DNA of 64,000 nucleotides from Cycas panzhihuaensis (lineage: Eukaryota > Cycadophyta). A program made the translations under genes and the position numbers. Shown piece by piece: positions 22,252 to 35,400 of this stretch. The notes beneath the pieces are model-generated. The model was given only the letters and a program-made list of their open reading frames with translations, was not told where the DNA came from and made no database searches. Within the stretch, counting starts at the first letter, position 1, and every line of letters starts with the position of its first letter. The stretch is taken from assembly GCA_023213395.1 (NCBI GenBank), contig CM041465.1:192889741-192953740 (forward strand), read 5' to 3'.

Positions 22252-25200
22252 CTATTTAAACTTCACCCTCTTCAGTGGTTTGGTGAAGATATCGACTACT
22301 TGATCTACTATCGGGCAATACTCTAGTTGAATTGTGCCATCATGAACTAGTTCTCTAATTCTATAGACTTTCGTACTTATATATTTGGTATAATCATGAA
22401 ATACATGATTTTTATCCATTTGGATTGTAGATTGATTATCTACATGTAAGCTAGTAGAACTTGTTTGGGTGGCATTTAATGTATTCAATAATTTTCTAAG
22501 TCATATCACCTCCTTGCTTGTCTCAGAAGTAACAATATACTCAACTTTAGTGGTTAAGTCTATAACTATCTTCTGTCATCTAGATCTCCATGATATTAGT
22601 GTTGTTCCAAGAAACGTTACATACCCAGACGTAGATCTTCCTATGTCTTTATCTATAGCAAAGTCTGAGTTTGTGTTGTATATAGTTTAAATTCTGCATT
22701 AGGTTCATACAACAGACCATATTTGCTGGTCATCTTTAGGTACCTCAACATTTGTATTATAGCTTGCTAGTGATTTTTCGTAGGATTTGTCATGAATCTT
22801 GTAAGAATACCAACAGAGTGTGTAATATCTAGCCTTGTGTTGGTAGAATAGATGAGACTACCCACAAGTTACCAGTAGAGTGTTAACTTTGCCTCCCTAG
22901 TGTCACCATCAACTGAGAGTTTAATATTAGGTTCAATAGGTGTATCCATTAGTTGAGCACCTTCCAACTAAAACTTTGTTAAAAGATCGTTGATATATTT
23001 TTCTTAAGAGAGAAATATTTTGTTATTCTTTTGAATTACTTCAATTTCCAAGTAATATTTCATCAACCTGAGGTTAGACAATTCAAAAGTTTTAACAAGG
23101 TCCTTTTTCAGCTAGTTGATTACTTGTTCACTATTTCCCATTATTAACATATCATCCACAAAGATTAAGAGGTATGTGACTTTATTATTTTGGTGCTTGA
23201 TGAATAATATTACATCAATATCTTGATAGTCACAAACCTCATATCCAAGTTACCTCATTCTTTTAGACAACTTGGTAAACCAAATACGAGGGGCTTACTT
23301 TAGGCCGTATAAGGACTTTTTGAGCCTGTAAACCTTATGCTCCTGACCAATAATCTCATATCCTTCTGGCTATGCCATGTAAATTTCTTCTTTAAGGTCT
23401 TGATTGAGAAATACAATCTTAACATCGAGTTGGTGGATTTTCCAACCTTGTTGAGCAGCCAAGGCTATAAGAGATCTGATTGTAGGCCACTTGGTTGTAG
23501 GAGCAAAGATTTTAGTGTAATTGATGCCTTCCCTTTGTGTGAATCCTTTTGCTACCGACCTTGCCTTGTGTTTTTCTAAGGTGCCATATAATCTATACTT
23601 GTTTTTTAACACCCATTTATTTTGAACTACCTTTCTTGTAAGTGGTAGATCAATAAGCTCCCATATACTATTCTTAATAAGAGATTGGTACTCTTCATTT
23701 ATGGCATTTCTCCAAGCTGCATGCTTTATAGCTTCTTGGTACATTAGGGGCTCTTCATTAAGAGCAAGGTATAGTTCTACTGGTTTAAGCTCAACAGAAA
23801 GTGATTCATGCATCCTTGCTCTATGGGCAGTTCTAGTGCTAGTTTTGCCTACCTCATCTGGTCACATGTCCTTGTGTAGTTGGTAAGCTTCATGAAAACC
23901 TTGAGTTACAAATGAGGTTTTCATTTCCATAGTCTCTTGATCTTCATTTTGATTCTAAAAAGGATCATGTAAAATGTTTGGCATGGAGGAAGTTGATGAT
24001 GTTAGAGAAGATGGGCCAGCCACAGATGTTGGAGAAGATGATCCTTTTGCTATGGCTTTACCTTTGTCAACTTGGTTGTTCACAAATAATGGTGTTGGAT
24101 GTGTACACATTAGCTAAGAGTCACAACTTATATCCTCTAAGGCTCTATTGTCAGATTCCAAGATTTTAAGCAATTGTTGAGCATCCCCCCCAAAAATTTT
24201 GGAATCTGGACATCAAATTTAGTGGCATCATTAAATCAATATGAAGGCATCTTGGAGTCAAGTCTAAGTAATTTATCTTTAGTATCTCCAAAGATAACAT
24301 CTCTAGTGATGATGATTCTACATTGTAAAGGTATGAAAACCTTGTACCCCTTTCTACCCATAGGGTATCTAACAAAGATGCCTTTGATGGCTCTATCTTA
24401 GAGCTTGTTTCTATGTTCCTCCAGAATGTGAGTATAACAAGTAGAGCCAAAAATTTTGAAGTGGGGGATAGAGGGGGTTTGTCCATACCACATTTCATGT
24501 GGAGAGGGGCCGAGCTTAGAGGGACTAACAATGTTGATGCAATACACATCAATTTAGATATCCTCAACCTAAAGATAGGTAGGGACATTCTTATATACCA
24601 GTATAGCATGAGCCATGTTCATGATGGTCATGTTCAGGGACTTGGTAACTCTATTTTATTAGGGTGTACCTACAATAGTGGTCTGATATTTAATTCCATG
24701 TTGAGGTAGGTATAATTTAAACTCATTGGATGTGTACTCACCACTATTGTTAGTCATGAGTATTTTGATCTTGAATCTAGATCCATTTTCCACGCAGGCC
24801 TTGAAAGCTTGAAATATAGAAAATGCTTCATCTTTCTTTGCAAGAAAAGTAACCCATACTTTCTTGGTAAAATCATCAATGAAAGTAATATAGGACCACT
24901 TCTATTTGAGAGAAGTGATGGGCATAGGACTGCATATATCTGAGTGTACAAGCTGCAAAGGTTGGCTAGATTTCCACTGACTATGAGGAAAGGGTTGTCT
25001 TTGAGATTTGGCAATAATGTATACTTTGCATTTGAAGGGCTTAGAGGAGAGCCTAGGCAAACCGTGAAGAGTGGCTTGTAGTTCTCTTAAACGATCAACT
25101 TTAATATGGCCTATACGAGCATGCCATAAGGACACTTGGGATAACTTTTGAAGAGTTAGGGTTATGGTAAAAGTAGAGTCATCATCAACATAGTTAGCTC

Positions 25201-26748
25201 CAGAGGATGGTAAGCTAGTTAGGTGAAAACGTTTGCCATCAAGAATTCTGGTCATAACCACAACATTTGAAGGAGGGTTAATGACATAGAGAGTTTAATT
25301 ATTTGTAGTTACACTCAAATCAAATCCATAAGAGACAAGGGTGGAGAGGGAGAGCAGGTTTTTCTTTAGAGTAGGAATATATAAAACATCAACAAGTGTA
25401 AAATCTGGAAGGCCTAGGAGTTTCAGGCAAATAGTTCTAAGTCCTTCGACTAATTGAGATGATTTGTCAACCATATGTATAACACCACAAATATTAGAGT
25501 CAAAATCTTAAAAGAACTAGTGATGATAACTCATGTGTTGTGTTGCTCCAGTATTTATGATTAATGTGGCACTATTTGCAACTCCAAGTGGTGAAAGCAA
25601 AAGTGAATAAATATAGCCACAATGAGCCTCAATATACTTAGTGGATCTATCAACAATATTTGATGAAGTGGTCCCAATTCTTTAAAGGTGTGCATGAGCA
25701 AATTGCGTCCCACCAAAAGCATCTTCAAAAGAAGTATTATCAACATTATATACACCATGGTATTATTAATAACTTGGTAGTTTGTTGGTGGCAGTTCTAT
25801 AATTTTTGGTATAATGTCCTTTTCTATTACATATTTGGCATATAATTGTTTGATTTCTAGTCCCATAAGAAGTATTGGGTTGGTTGGATTGTCTCTGATT
25901 ACTGGATCTAGGTCCAAGTTGATTATTTTGGCCTTTGCCTTGAGACTATTTTTGTTGGAGTTGAGGAGTCTGTTAACCAAGAGGACGTAATCCTTGTTAT
26001 CTACCTCTTTCTCTTCTACAAGAATTACCACCTCTGTGAGAGTATTGATCTTGATTTTTGGTATAATAAAGATCTTCTTCCACTTCAAAAGCAACATCAA
26101 CTAGATTTGATATAGTGGCAAAATTGGTATTAAAGGTCTTATAAAATTCAATGAACTTATTATCAAGAGCCTCAAAGTTTAGGGTCTTTAAAGTGCCACT
26201 AGATTGAAGACTTCCCAGTAGATTTTTGTAATCTAGGATATAGATACATAACTGAATCAAGAAAGCCCATGTAATATATTGAGTTTTAAAATCTTTATCA
26301 ATGGCTTACTTGATTGGACGAAGGAGATTAATTATCTCACTTACGTGTACTTTCTGCATTTTCATCTTCAGCACTAAGTGAACAAATTCTATGTCTAATT
26401 TAGTGTCAAGTTCTTCTTAAGAACTTTAAGAACTTTCCATTCTATATCATATATAGCTTCATTAATGAGATTATGCAAGGAATAATCAGTGACAAGCAGT
26501 ATCCCTACATAGATTTTATCATCATCAAGTTCCCATTGGTGTTTAGTTGTAGCTTTAGTGGGAGTAGTTGGAGCACCTCCTCTAAAAGCAGTTGAGGTAG
26601 CTATAGCTGCAACAAATGGTGTAGGTTGTCAATGATATCTCTACAAACCTTCATACTTTGCAACATTTCTAACACCAGTGAACCACATATCCTAATTTTC
26701 TTTCCTTTTTAGAATGTAGTTCATATTTTTCTTGAACTGTGAAGACAT
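22252..26748 (-). pseudogene. gag-pol polyprotein of element D
   Basis: Start ATG at 26746-26748 (M-S-S-Q-F-K). Gag runs to a zinc knuckle near 25830-25870 (C-Q-I-C-N-R-K-G-H-Y-T-K-N-Y, last Cys now Tyr). Protease I-I-N-T-G-A-T-Q-H-M lies near 25530-25565 (Asp now Asn). The pre-integrase block L-W-H-A-R-I-G-H is near 25110-25135. Integrase core and tail span about 25000-24170. RT runs from about 23880, with an uninterrupted 147-codon stretch at 23370-23813 (W-E-L-I-D-L, then L-D-V-K-I-V-F-L-N). A catalytic F-V-D-D-M site is near 23150-23165. RNase H ends at 22252 with D-I-F-T-K-P-L. About 1,500 codons, a normal copia length. Several stops and frame changes, for example within gag and integrase, break it. 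Confidence 0.92.
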
Positions 26749-28744
26749 GGTATCTTTTGAGAAGGGAAGAAATGAATAAGGGACTATAAAAGTGATGGCA
26801 ATAAATGACCAATCACTGTTTAGAAATAAAAGATGCAGTATAGTAGTGTAGCAGAAGGAAGAAGAAGTGAGAATGGTTGCTTAAGGATGAAGGGAGCAAC
26901 TTAGAGAAAACTCACCAACACTTATGATAAATATTAACCTGATGTAGTAGGAATATGAGAAGCACTATGATGAAAATTGGCCACTAACACTTGTGGCAAA
27001 TATTAACCTAGCATAGTAAGAATATGAGAAGCACTATAATTATGATTACACTATAGATCACTTTTTACAAATAAGTAAGTGATCAATATACAAGATTGTA
27101 GACAAATGTAGAAGCTAATATCATTGGGTCTATACAACTTGAAACTCAAATATAGAATGCGTAATCAACCCAGTAACCTCTAACTTGTATCCAACATATA
27201 GTTAAGATTGATAAAATGATGACTAGGCTTCTAGTAGAATTAAGTTGGCCTTCACCGGCAATACCCACAATTGTGCTTGATGATGAAATCCAAGTCACAA
27301 CGGAGCTTAAGTACTCCTAATCCTCACCTAGTTCACCAATGAGAAGCTATATACCTCCTCTAAAGAGTGGTACATGCATACCCATGGCTATGACATATAT
27401 TGAATTAGGTATATTTTAATCTTGTATTAAAGTTTCAGTTTTCCTAATTGGTTATAGGATGATCCCTGATTGAGGCATGATGGTATGGCTAACTAAACCT
27501 CACCAATATTCTGGTTTAGTCCAGTCCCAACTTGAAACTCACACCTCCTTTATGGCAGAGCATTCTTCCAACTAAGGTATTTTAACCTTGGTGAGTGTGT
27601 GAACATGCACAAGATGGCAGAAAATAACGTATGTGATGTGTTCCTTTAGGAAGAGTGAAAAGATTATCAAATTGCATCAAACGTATATTTAATTAAAAAT
27701 AGAATGCTTGCTTAGAGTGCTTTTGGAGTGTCTTTAGAATGCTTTCTTTAAGTAATTTTAGAGTGATGAAATGTAATGCTAATAAATGAGTGAGGACACC
27801 AAATATTGCTCTAATCCAGGTATTTTTTTTTCAATTTTACAATGGGCTTTTAAGCCTTATAAAAAGAAGGAAGATAATTTCTTCACTTTTTTTTTTAATA
27901 CAAAAGAAATAGTCTTCACTAAATAAGTAATAACTATCTCCCATAATGACGAAATGGAGTGCTAGCTTTGTTTATACAAATTAGATTCAGATCTTCATAT
28001 TTAGGAAGTGGAATCAGGTCCAAATGAGTTCTATAAAGTTTTTGGTAGCCCTGCAAAGTTAGGAGATTATATTTTTCTAAAATTCTTACTAAAAATAACT
28101 ATTATTCACTAAAATAGCAATAACTTCCTCAGACAACATAAAAATTGGGTGCCAGTTTTTAGTGTTGGAAAGTAGACTAAGAGACTCATCTTTGAAAATT
28201 AGAATCACATCAATTAGAGCTCTGTAGAAGATTTTGTAGACCTGTGAAGTTTCGTAAGCAAATTTTATTTCTACAAAAATTTTAGCTTACTAATATCTTA
28301 TTAACACGTGATACCATATGAAATTTCTATTATTTTTTTATCACTAGGGTCCCAATATAGGCAAGATGAGAGCATACAATGATGGATATTTTAAATAGCT
28401 CAAAATTCTTTAGAAAATGTAGGTAAAAGCTCCCCTTACAATTATTCTTCTAAAATTTAGAAAAATTTCGATAACATTTCCCCTTATTAGAGGGGAAAGG
28501 AAAGAAGAATGAGATAGCAAGAACAGCCAAAAAGGATTGGAATCCTTGGGCCTTACAACTCCTTGTATTATTCTTCCAAATTTGTAAAAGAGAAAGGGAA
28601 AGTAAATAATACAAAATATGTTATGATAATAACTTAAAAATTTTTCTAAATCCACTTTCACAATCTCCTTCACCACATGGATTATGGGGGAGAAGGAAGT
28701 GATGGTTCCATTGTAAGCACAAGTGAGGAATATGAAGGAATTAA
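26749..28744 (-). other. Untranslated leader of D
   Basis: About 2 kb between the primer-binding site and gag, homologous to B's leader. It includes two copies of the 69-bp type repeat (about 26925-27045). No domain is recognisable in its short frames. Confidence 0.75.
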
Positions 28745-28756
28745 GCTCTGATACTA
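28745..28756 (-). promoter_or_regulatory. Primer-binding site of D
   Basis: The minus strand reads TAGTATCAGAGC, 11 of 12 to the initiator-Met complement, two bases inside the 5' LTR. Confidence 0.9.
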
Positions 28757-28758
28757 TA

Positions 28759-29056
28759 TAAAAAGAGTGGATCTATCCTTCATCTCCATGCACTAAACAT
28801 AAAGGCAAACATGGGAGTAGGAGATACTTGAGAGAAAGAAAGTAGCTCTCATAAAATGGGGAGGTAAGAGTAAGCCTCATCCATTGAGCTTTTACTTTTA
28901 TATTGAGAGAGGGAGCATTAGAGTCAGGTGAAATAAAATTACACATAATGCATATGAAAGTGTATTTCACTTAAGTGATTTAATTTAAAGTTCACTTAAG
29001 ACCCCTTTTAGAAATAATCAACTAATGTAATGACATTGTGACATTAACTCTTTTCA
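28759..29056 (-). repeat. 5' LTR of D
   Basis: 298 bp, paired with 21480-21776. Its terminal CA has become TA, as in B's 5' LTR. Confidence 0.94.
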
Positions 29057-29061
29057 AGAAT
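29057..29061. repeat. Target-site duplication of D (right)
   Basis: AGAAT, identical to 21475-21479. Confidence 0.92.
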
Positions 29062-30420
29062 CAAGGTACACATTCACATTGCATTAGGTTTAAACTACTT
29101 TGTTTTATATTTCGACTACTTTCTTATATAAATCTAAAGCTACATATATATTTGTATTTAGGATTGACTACTTATTGGTCTGACTAGAATAAGCCTATTT
29201 CTATTTGTTAGGATCTTGTTAATTGATTGAGTAGTGATTACCCTGGCATATCAATCCTCTCCTTCTCTTAAATATAAATATGTCCCACTGTGATAAAGTC
29301 TTTAATTGATTGAGCCTTCATCTCTTTAGCATATTAGAATCTCCCTCTTTTAGGAGTCATTACAACTCTAGTCATGTTCTAAACACCAAAATGGATGGTC
29401 CACCATCTCATTTTTTATTGAGAGTAGCTTTCTCGCTCTCCTTCAGCTCTAAATGGGAGACTCCATTAGAGTTAAATGTAGGCATCCTCGAGCCATCCAT
29501 CCTCATGGGTGGATTATCATAGGGTGAGTGAGTCCCTAGTAGTCAACCCCCAATAGGATCATTAATCCAAGGTCTAATCTGTCTTAGATCCTCGCATTCG
29601 TTAGTCCTCCCTTTCCTTAATATAGAACAACATAGTATTTTTATTTAAGGGTGGGCTTGAGGTCTAGGACCCCTCTCTGATCTAAAACTTAGAAAGGGAA
29701 GAAGAGTAAGAAGCCATAGCATATTGATTATTGAAAAGTTTCTCTCAACCTGTCTCTTACCATATAAGAGAATAATTACTCTTCTACCCAACAAAAAGGG
29801 GATTTTAATCTTGGTTTGCTCATTGTATTTTATTTTAAAATATTTTTATTTTTGATATAAATAAAAATAAATAAATAAATAAATAATAACAAAACAAATA
29901 AGCACCTTGTAACTTGTAACTTAAACCTTCCAATTTTAAACTTAGAGAAATCAACCCTATTTCCTTAAATAGGGTCAAAAGTCTTGGTTAGACCTAATTA
30001 ATTTAAAACTCTCACTTTTAAGTCAACTTAGTCAACTAGGTACCCTAACATTGGAACATTTCTCGGCAACCATACTAGGGAGTTTTCAAAACTTCCTAGC
30101 TCTTTTTGTATAAACTAAATATCTCTTATCTTTTAAATTTTAATTAAACTCTTATAGATCCCTTGCAAACCTATCCTAGATGATCTCAAAGACTCTTAGG
30201 TTTTCTACCTAAAGACCCATCTATATCCTCTCTCCTTAACAACCTTCCATTATGAGAAAGATATGAAATTAATCCTAACTCCCTTGTTAGGATCCTAGAT
30301 ATTAATAATCCATTTGAATATGAAGAGAACAACCTTTTATATAAAGATCCTTTTAAACAAGCCTTACACATATTTAGAGATGCTTCTTTGGAAGGAAACA
30401 CCATGTCTCCTTTCACACCT
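29062..30420 (+). other. Non-coding DNA, probable leader of gypsy element I
   Basis: No protein domain is visible. It lies upstream of I's gag and probably belongs to its 5' region, but no LTR or primer-binding site could be identified. An AAAT microsatellite sits at 29859-29888. Confidence 0.4.
29859..29888 (+). repeat. AAAT microsatellite
   Basis: About seven units of AAAT, slightly imperfect. Confidence 0.9.
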
Positions 30421-32266
30421 CTTATAGAACATCAAAGACCCTTGTCTCATAATGAGGGACTTGAAGTATCTACTATATATCCCCCTCCTTCATCTACACA
30501 TCCCCTAGAGATAGCCTTAAGTCCTGTTGCCCCCCATTAGACTATCCCAAATATCAATGCTCAAGTGAGGGGAGATCATGTGTTTGCCTCTCAACCCTCT
30601 ATATCAGACTTAGACCTCACTAGTCTTATTCAAGATTCTCATCCTACAACTTTCATGGCTTGGCAATATTCTCCTTCATTAGGAACTCTTCAAGTAGGTC
30701 CACAATCTTCATTTATACCTCTTGACCAGGGAATTATACATTAATCAAGTATTCTTCCACTACTTAAGTCTACTCCTCTTCAAAGAGAAATTCATCCTTA
30801 ATAAACTAATCCCTTTGTTTAAACCACTCAAGTATATGTCTCCAACATTAGAATATCCATTCCTTAATTATATACATTCATCCCTCCTTAATAATCTTCA
30901 ATAAGTTAGCTAATACCTTCATCATTCTCCACTTACTTTGAACCTTCTATTATTACTCAAATAACATCTTTGACTCCCAATCCATGGGGTTACCCTAGTC
31001 AACATCTTAGCTATGGACTTGCCCCCTATTAAGCACCTTACCAACAAAGAGTGTCATGACTCAAGGGGTATCCATACCTCATGCTACCTCTCTACCTTAG
31101 TTTAGATTTGAGGTATCTCAATTTTGGCTCCCTTATCCAATCCATCCTTCTTATCCCTAAGCAATAGGATTATCAGATCCTACCCAAACAATACCTCAAC
31201 CACCTTCTTTAATTAGGGCTAACAGGTCTTTTATGAATTGTAGAAGAAACGCCTTTCCATAAGAGAACCTTCTTTATCCACTTTCCCCTTTTAATCCTGA
31301 ACTTCCCAAGTTTATAAGTGAATCCTTTCAAGATCCTATAGCTCATGTTAAAGCTTTTACCCTTGCTTGTAATGATTACCTATCATATGACTACATCATG
31401 ATGTAACTCTTTCCTAAAACCCTTCAAGGTGATGCCCTAAAGTGGTTTTATTGGCTTAAGCCTACATCTATTTATTCTTTCCAATAGTTGGTAGATACCT
31501 TCATTAGTTACTTTGATTTTACCTGCCCCTTTGATATAGGAATTAAATCTCTGTTATCTATCAAACAAGGGGTTGAAGAATCTTCACGAGACTTTGTTCA
31601 TCATTTTCAAGACTTAGTCCATGCTCTTAAGCCCCTCTAGATGACAACTTGCTATGTGACCTATTTACCAATGCCCTAAGACCTTATGTCCACCTTAAGG
31701 TCTTGAAATTAATGCTAACATGTTATGAAGATGTGATTAAAAAATGTCTTACTTTTGAAACTTTCAAAATCTAGGTAGGAATTAAGAAACTTTCTAAATC
31801 ATTCACTCCCAAAGATAAGCTTACCCCATTACTAGAAGTTAAAATTCCTCAGGGTGATCATACATATAATCACCTTACTTTTACTATTTGAGTACTAGAA
31901 AGGTCAATTAATATAAAGCTTTAGATAGACCTAGATTCTAATCCGCAAATCAAAAAGGAAGTTAAGGTCATACAATTTGCTGAGTAAAATAAAGATCAAT
32001 CACCTAATACCTTTCCACCTCAAAAAAAAAGCCTTGATGTACTTATCACTAAACATATACTCATGACCATGAATAATGTAATAAATGCAAAATAATTCTT
32101 AGATGTTACTAGCCCAATGATAAACTTACTTCTAAGCCTAATCAATACCAATTAATTCACAAGGACCCTTTGCTTGACCACACTAAGAAAGTACCTCATG
32201 ATAAAAGTAAAACTAAAATTAAAGATGATCATGATTCCTGAGATTCAGAATTTGAGGCAATGAATA
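30421..32266 (+). pseudogene. Ty3/gypsy gag (element I, left part)
   Basis: A Ser/Pro-rich N-terminal region (30450-31200) is followed by a retrotransposon gag (capsid) domain at about 31285-31640. Blocks seen are L-P-K-F-I near 31300, D-P-I-A-H-V-K-A-F near 31330-31360, L-F-P-K-T-L-Q-G-D-A-L-K-W-F near 31409-31450, and G-V-E-E-S-S-R-D-F near 31570-31600. This matches the pattern of Tat/Athila-type gypsy capsids: a D-P-x-x-H-x-x-x-F start, an L-F-P-x-x-L core and a W-F/L block. Stops replace several Gln/Trp codons. The frame runs up to 32266, where copia H inserted, and resumes at 37529. Confidence 0.75.
32262..32266. repeat. Target-site duplication of H (left)
   Basis: GAATA, identical to 37529-37533. 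Confidence 0.92.
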
Positions 32267-32464
32267 TGAAAGAAGAATTCTCTCCAATGCTTTATTGATT
32301 ATTATAAGTCTATAAATATATTACAAAGAGCATGGGACAAATGGCAAGTACTTAATGAGATTATGTCATTTATCACTTAGATGGAGAAATGGGAATGTGA
32401 TATATGACCCTTATAAAGTACTTTAGGAATATTAAATATCCTAAATACAACTTTATCTTTTGCA
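32267..32464 (-). repeat. 3' LTR of H
   Basis: 198 bp. On the plus strand it runs TGAAAGAAG...TTTTGCA, directly after the GAATA duplication. Confidence 0.92.
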
Positions 32465-32474
32465 CCCCCTCTTA
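32465..32474 (-). promoter_or_regulatory. Polypurine tract of H
   Basis: The minus strand reads TAAGAGGGGG abutting the 3' LTR. Confidence 0.82.
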
Positions 32475-32489
32475 ATGTTTTATCTATTT

Positions 32490-35400
32490 TAGTCCTAACT
32501 AGTTTCTAAAACTAGTAAACTTTTCTTTGCTAAGAGGTTTGGTAAGAATATCAATAGTTTGGTCTTCTAATGTACAATATATAAGTTTAACTTCTTTATT
32601 CTAAACTCTCTCCTTGATGAAATGATGATGCACTTCTATATATTTGGTTCTTACATGCAGGACTAGATTCTTTATCATTTTAATTATGCTTTGATTATCA
32701 TAGAATAACTAAGTAAGCACTATCTATTCTCGTCCAAGGTCCTTAAGGAGTTGTCTAATCCAAATTCCTTCACATGTTGTGTTAAATACTAACTTGTACT
32801 TTGCTTATATTGAAGACAAAGCAATTGTATGTTATTTTTTGATACTTTAGGAAATTAAGGCTATTCCTAGAAAGAAATAATATCTTAATGTTAATTTTCC
32901 ATCTATTATATCTCCAGCCCAGTTAAAGTTATAAAAGCCTATTAGTTGTATATTATTATCCTTTGTATATTCTAATCCAAGATTTATGGTTCCCTTTAGA
33001 TATCATAGAATTCTTTTTGCAGCATTCTAATGAGGTATTTTAAGATTCTCCATAAATCTAGAAACTATACCATCTGCATAGGAAATATCTAGTCATGTAG
33101 CTATAAGATAAATTAGACATTCGATCAGTTGTCTGTATAGAGTTACATCAATTGGTTATGCTTCTTGTTCAATGTTTAACACACATATAATTTTTATTGG
33201 AGTGGCAATACTATTGTAGCTTTTCATATTAAACTTGTTTACTAGGGTTTTGATATGTTTTTATTGAGATAGGGTAATAGAATTATTATTTTGTCCTATT
33301 TCTATTCCTAGATAATAGTGCAACATTTCAAGGTCTATCATCTCAAACACCTTTTCAAATTACTTCTTGATGAGTGTAATTGAATTTTCATTATCTCCTA
33401 TGATTAACATGTCATCCGCATATACTACTATGATGGAGGTTAATCCTTGATTAGATTTTATAGAAAGACTATGATCTCACTCATACCTATACAAACCATT
33501 TTGAAATAGATATGTATCTTGCTTGGCATACCAAGCTCTTGGTACTTGTTTGAGTCCATACAAAGCTTTTTTTAGTTTGTAGACTAGATTTTCTTATCTC
33601 AAATTTATATATCCTTCAGGTTGATACATATACACTTCTTATTAGAGATCTCCATTTAGAAAAGCACTTTTAACATCCATCTGATAAATTTTCCACCCTT
33701 TTTTAGTACTAATTGTAATTATTGTTCTTACAATGTTCAACTTAGCTACTAGTGAGAATGTTTTCTCATAGTCAATTCTGGTTGTTTATGTGTAGACTTT
33801 CACTACTAACCTTGCTTTATATTTCTCGATTTTACCATTTGGTTTTTCTTTCACTTTATATACCTACTTGTAGTTTACAATGGGTTTACCTTTAGGAGCT
33901 TCTACTAGATCTCACATTTCATTTTTATAAATAGATTTCATTTCTACATCTATTGTTATTCTTCATGTTTGAAATTACTTGATTCTTTGTAAATGTTTAG
34001 TTCAATAAAATAAATTAAAGGTTACAGCTTCTGAGACCTTGTTTGATGCTTAAACATCTCCCTTTTTATTTCTTCAAGAGTCTTGAGATACCACTTTGGT
34101 ACCCTTTTTGAGCTTTGTTCCTATGAAGGCCTTTATTTTTCATCTTTTGCATGGATATCACAATCACTTGCTTATTTAATGTTGAATGTCTTTTCTTCTA
34201 AAGTATCATTTTTTGTTTTAATACTATCAAAGGTGTTATCTAATTTATCTTCTGGTGGAACTATTTTTGAACTTTGATCACTGATGTTCATTTCTTGATA
34301 TTTAGTCTAGTGAGTCTTTTTCCTTCATTAAATATTACATCTCTACTTATATAAAGTATGTTTGTCTTTATATCAAGAGAGTGGTATGCCTTTGAATAAA
34401 TGCTATATCTAACCATTATACATTCTATGCTTTTATTATCAAGTTTAGTTCTTTTTTTATTAGGAATATGTACATATGCTTTGTAGCCAAAAACTCTAAG
34501 ATGACTCACATTTAGTTTATGACATGTCCATGCCTCTTAAGGTGTCACCTTACCTAATGATTGAGTTGGGCTCCTATTGATCAAGTACATAGCTATATTT
34601 ATAGCATATGCCTAGTATTTCTTTGCAACTTCTCTATCATTTAATATACATTGAGACATTTCTAAAATTATTCTATTCATTCTCTTTACTACACCGTTTG
34701 ATTAGTGTGTATACAGAGTTGTGACTTATATGTGGATTCCATGTATTTTACAAAAGTGTATAAATTCATTAGACATGAACTCACCACCTCTATCTGAATG
34801 AAAATATTTGATTTTCTTATTGCTCTCTAATTCTGCTTCAGCATTAAATTCTTTGAAATAATCAAACACATTTGACTTACTAAACAAAAAGTATACCCAT
34901 GTTTTTCTGGAGAAGTCATCAATGAAGGTTTAAAAATACCTTACTCCATTTGTTGAAATTGGTGTGAATGGCGCACACAAATCAGTATGAATTAGATCTA
35001 ACTTATCTTGTACTTTTCAGGTGCTTTTTGAAAAAATAATCCTATGTTATTTCCCCATCATGCAACTTTTATATACAAATGAATTAAATGAAATATCAGG
35101 CAAACCATTTACCATCTTTGAATTTTTTAGTCTTTCTAATCTATCATGAGAGATATGACCATACTTCAAATGCTACATTTCATTAGTATCATTGCTAGTA
35201 ATAACAAGTGAGTTTACATTAGAAAGAGACTTCATGGGTCCTTTGTCAGGTAGCACTTAGGTGGAGTGTAGTTTATAAAATTTATTATATTTTCCTCCTT
35301 CAGTTATTACAGCACCATTCTTTTTCATGTGAAGAATGTAACAATAGGTATTTTCATCGAATTTTATTCTCAATTCTTTTTCACTTAACTGAGACACTGA

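Larger units (their letters stand above)
21480..29056 (-). mobile_element. Copia retrotransposon D, full length (7,577 bp)
   Basis: Complete structure on the minus strand: 5' LTR at 28759-29056, primer-binding site, 2-kb leader, a gag-pol of about 4.5 kb in normal copia order (gag, protease, integrase, RT, RNase H), polypurine tract, and 3' LTR at 21480-21776. A perfect 5-bp target duplication AGAAT is present at 21475-21479 and 29057-29061. Hand-counted LTR identity is about 90% (roughly 29 differences in 297, mostly transitions), the highest pair counted. It is the same family as B in the opposite orientation, but with complete RT coding length. Stops and frameshifts make it non-autonomous. 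Confidence 0.95.

Noticed and set aside
24166-24609. 147-codon minus-strand open frame over D's integrase
   Set aside because: The true integrase reading (F-G-S-T-C-Y, then the G-Y-K-V-F block) is in another frame with stops. This open frame is its shadow.
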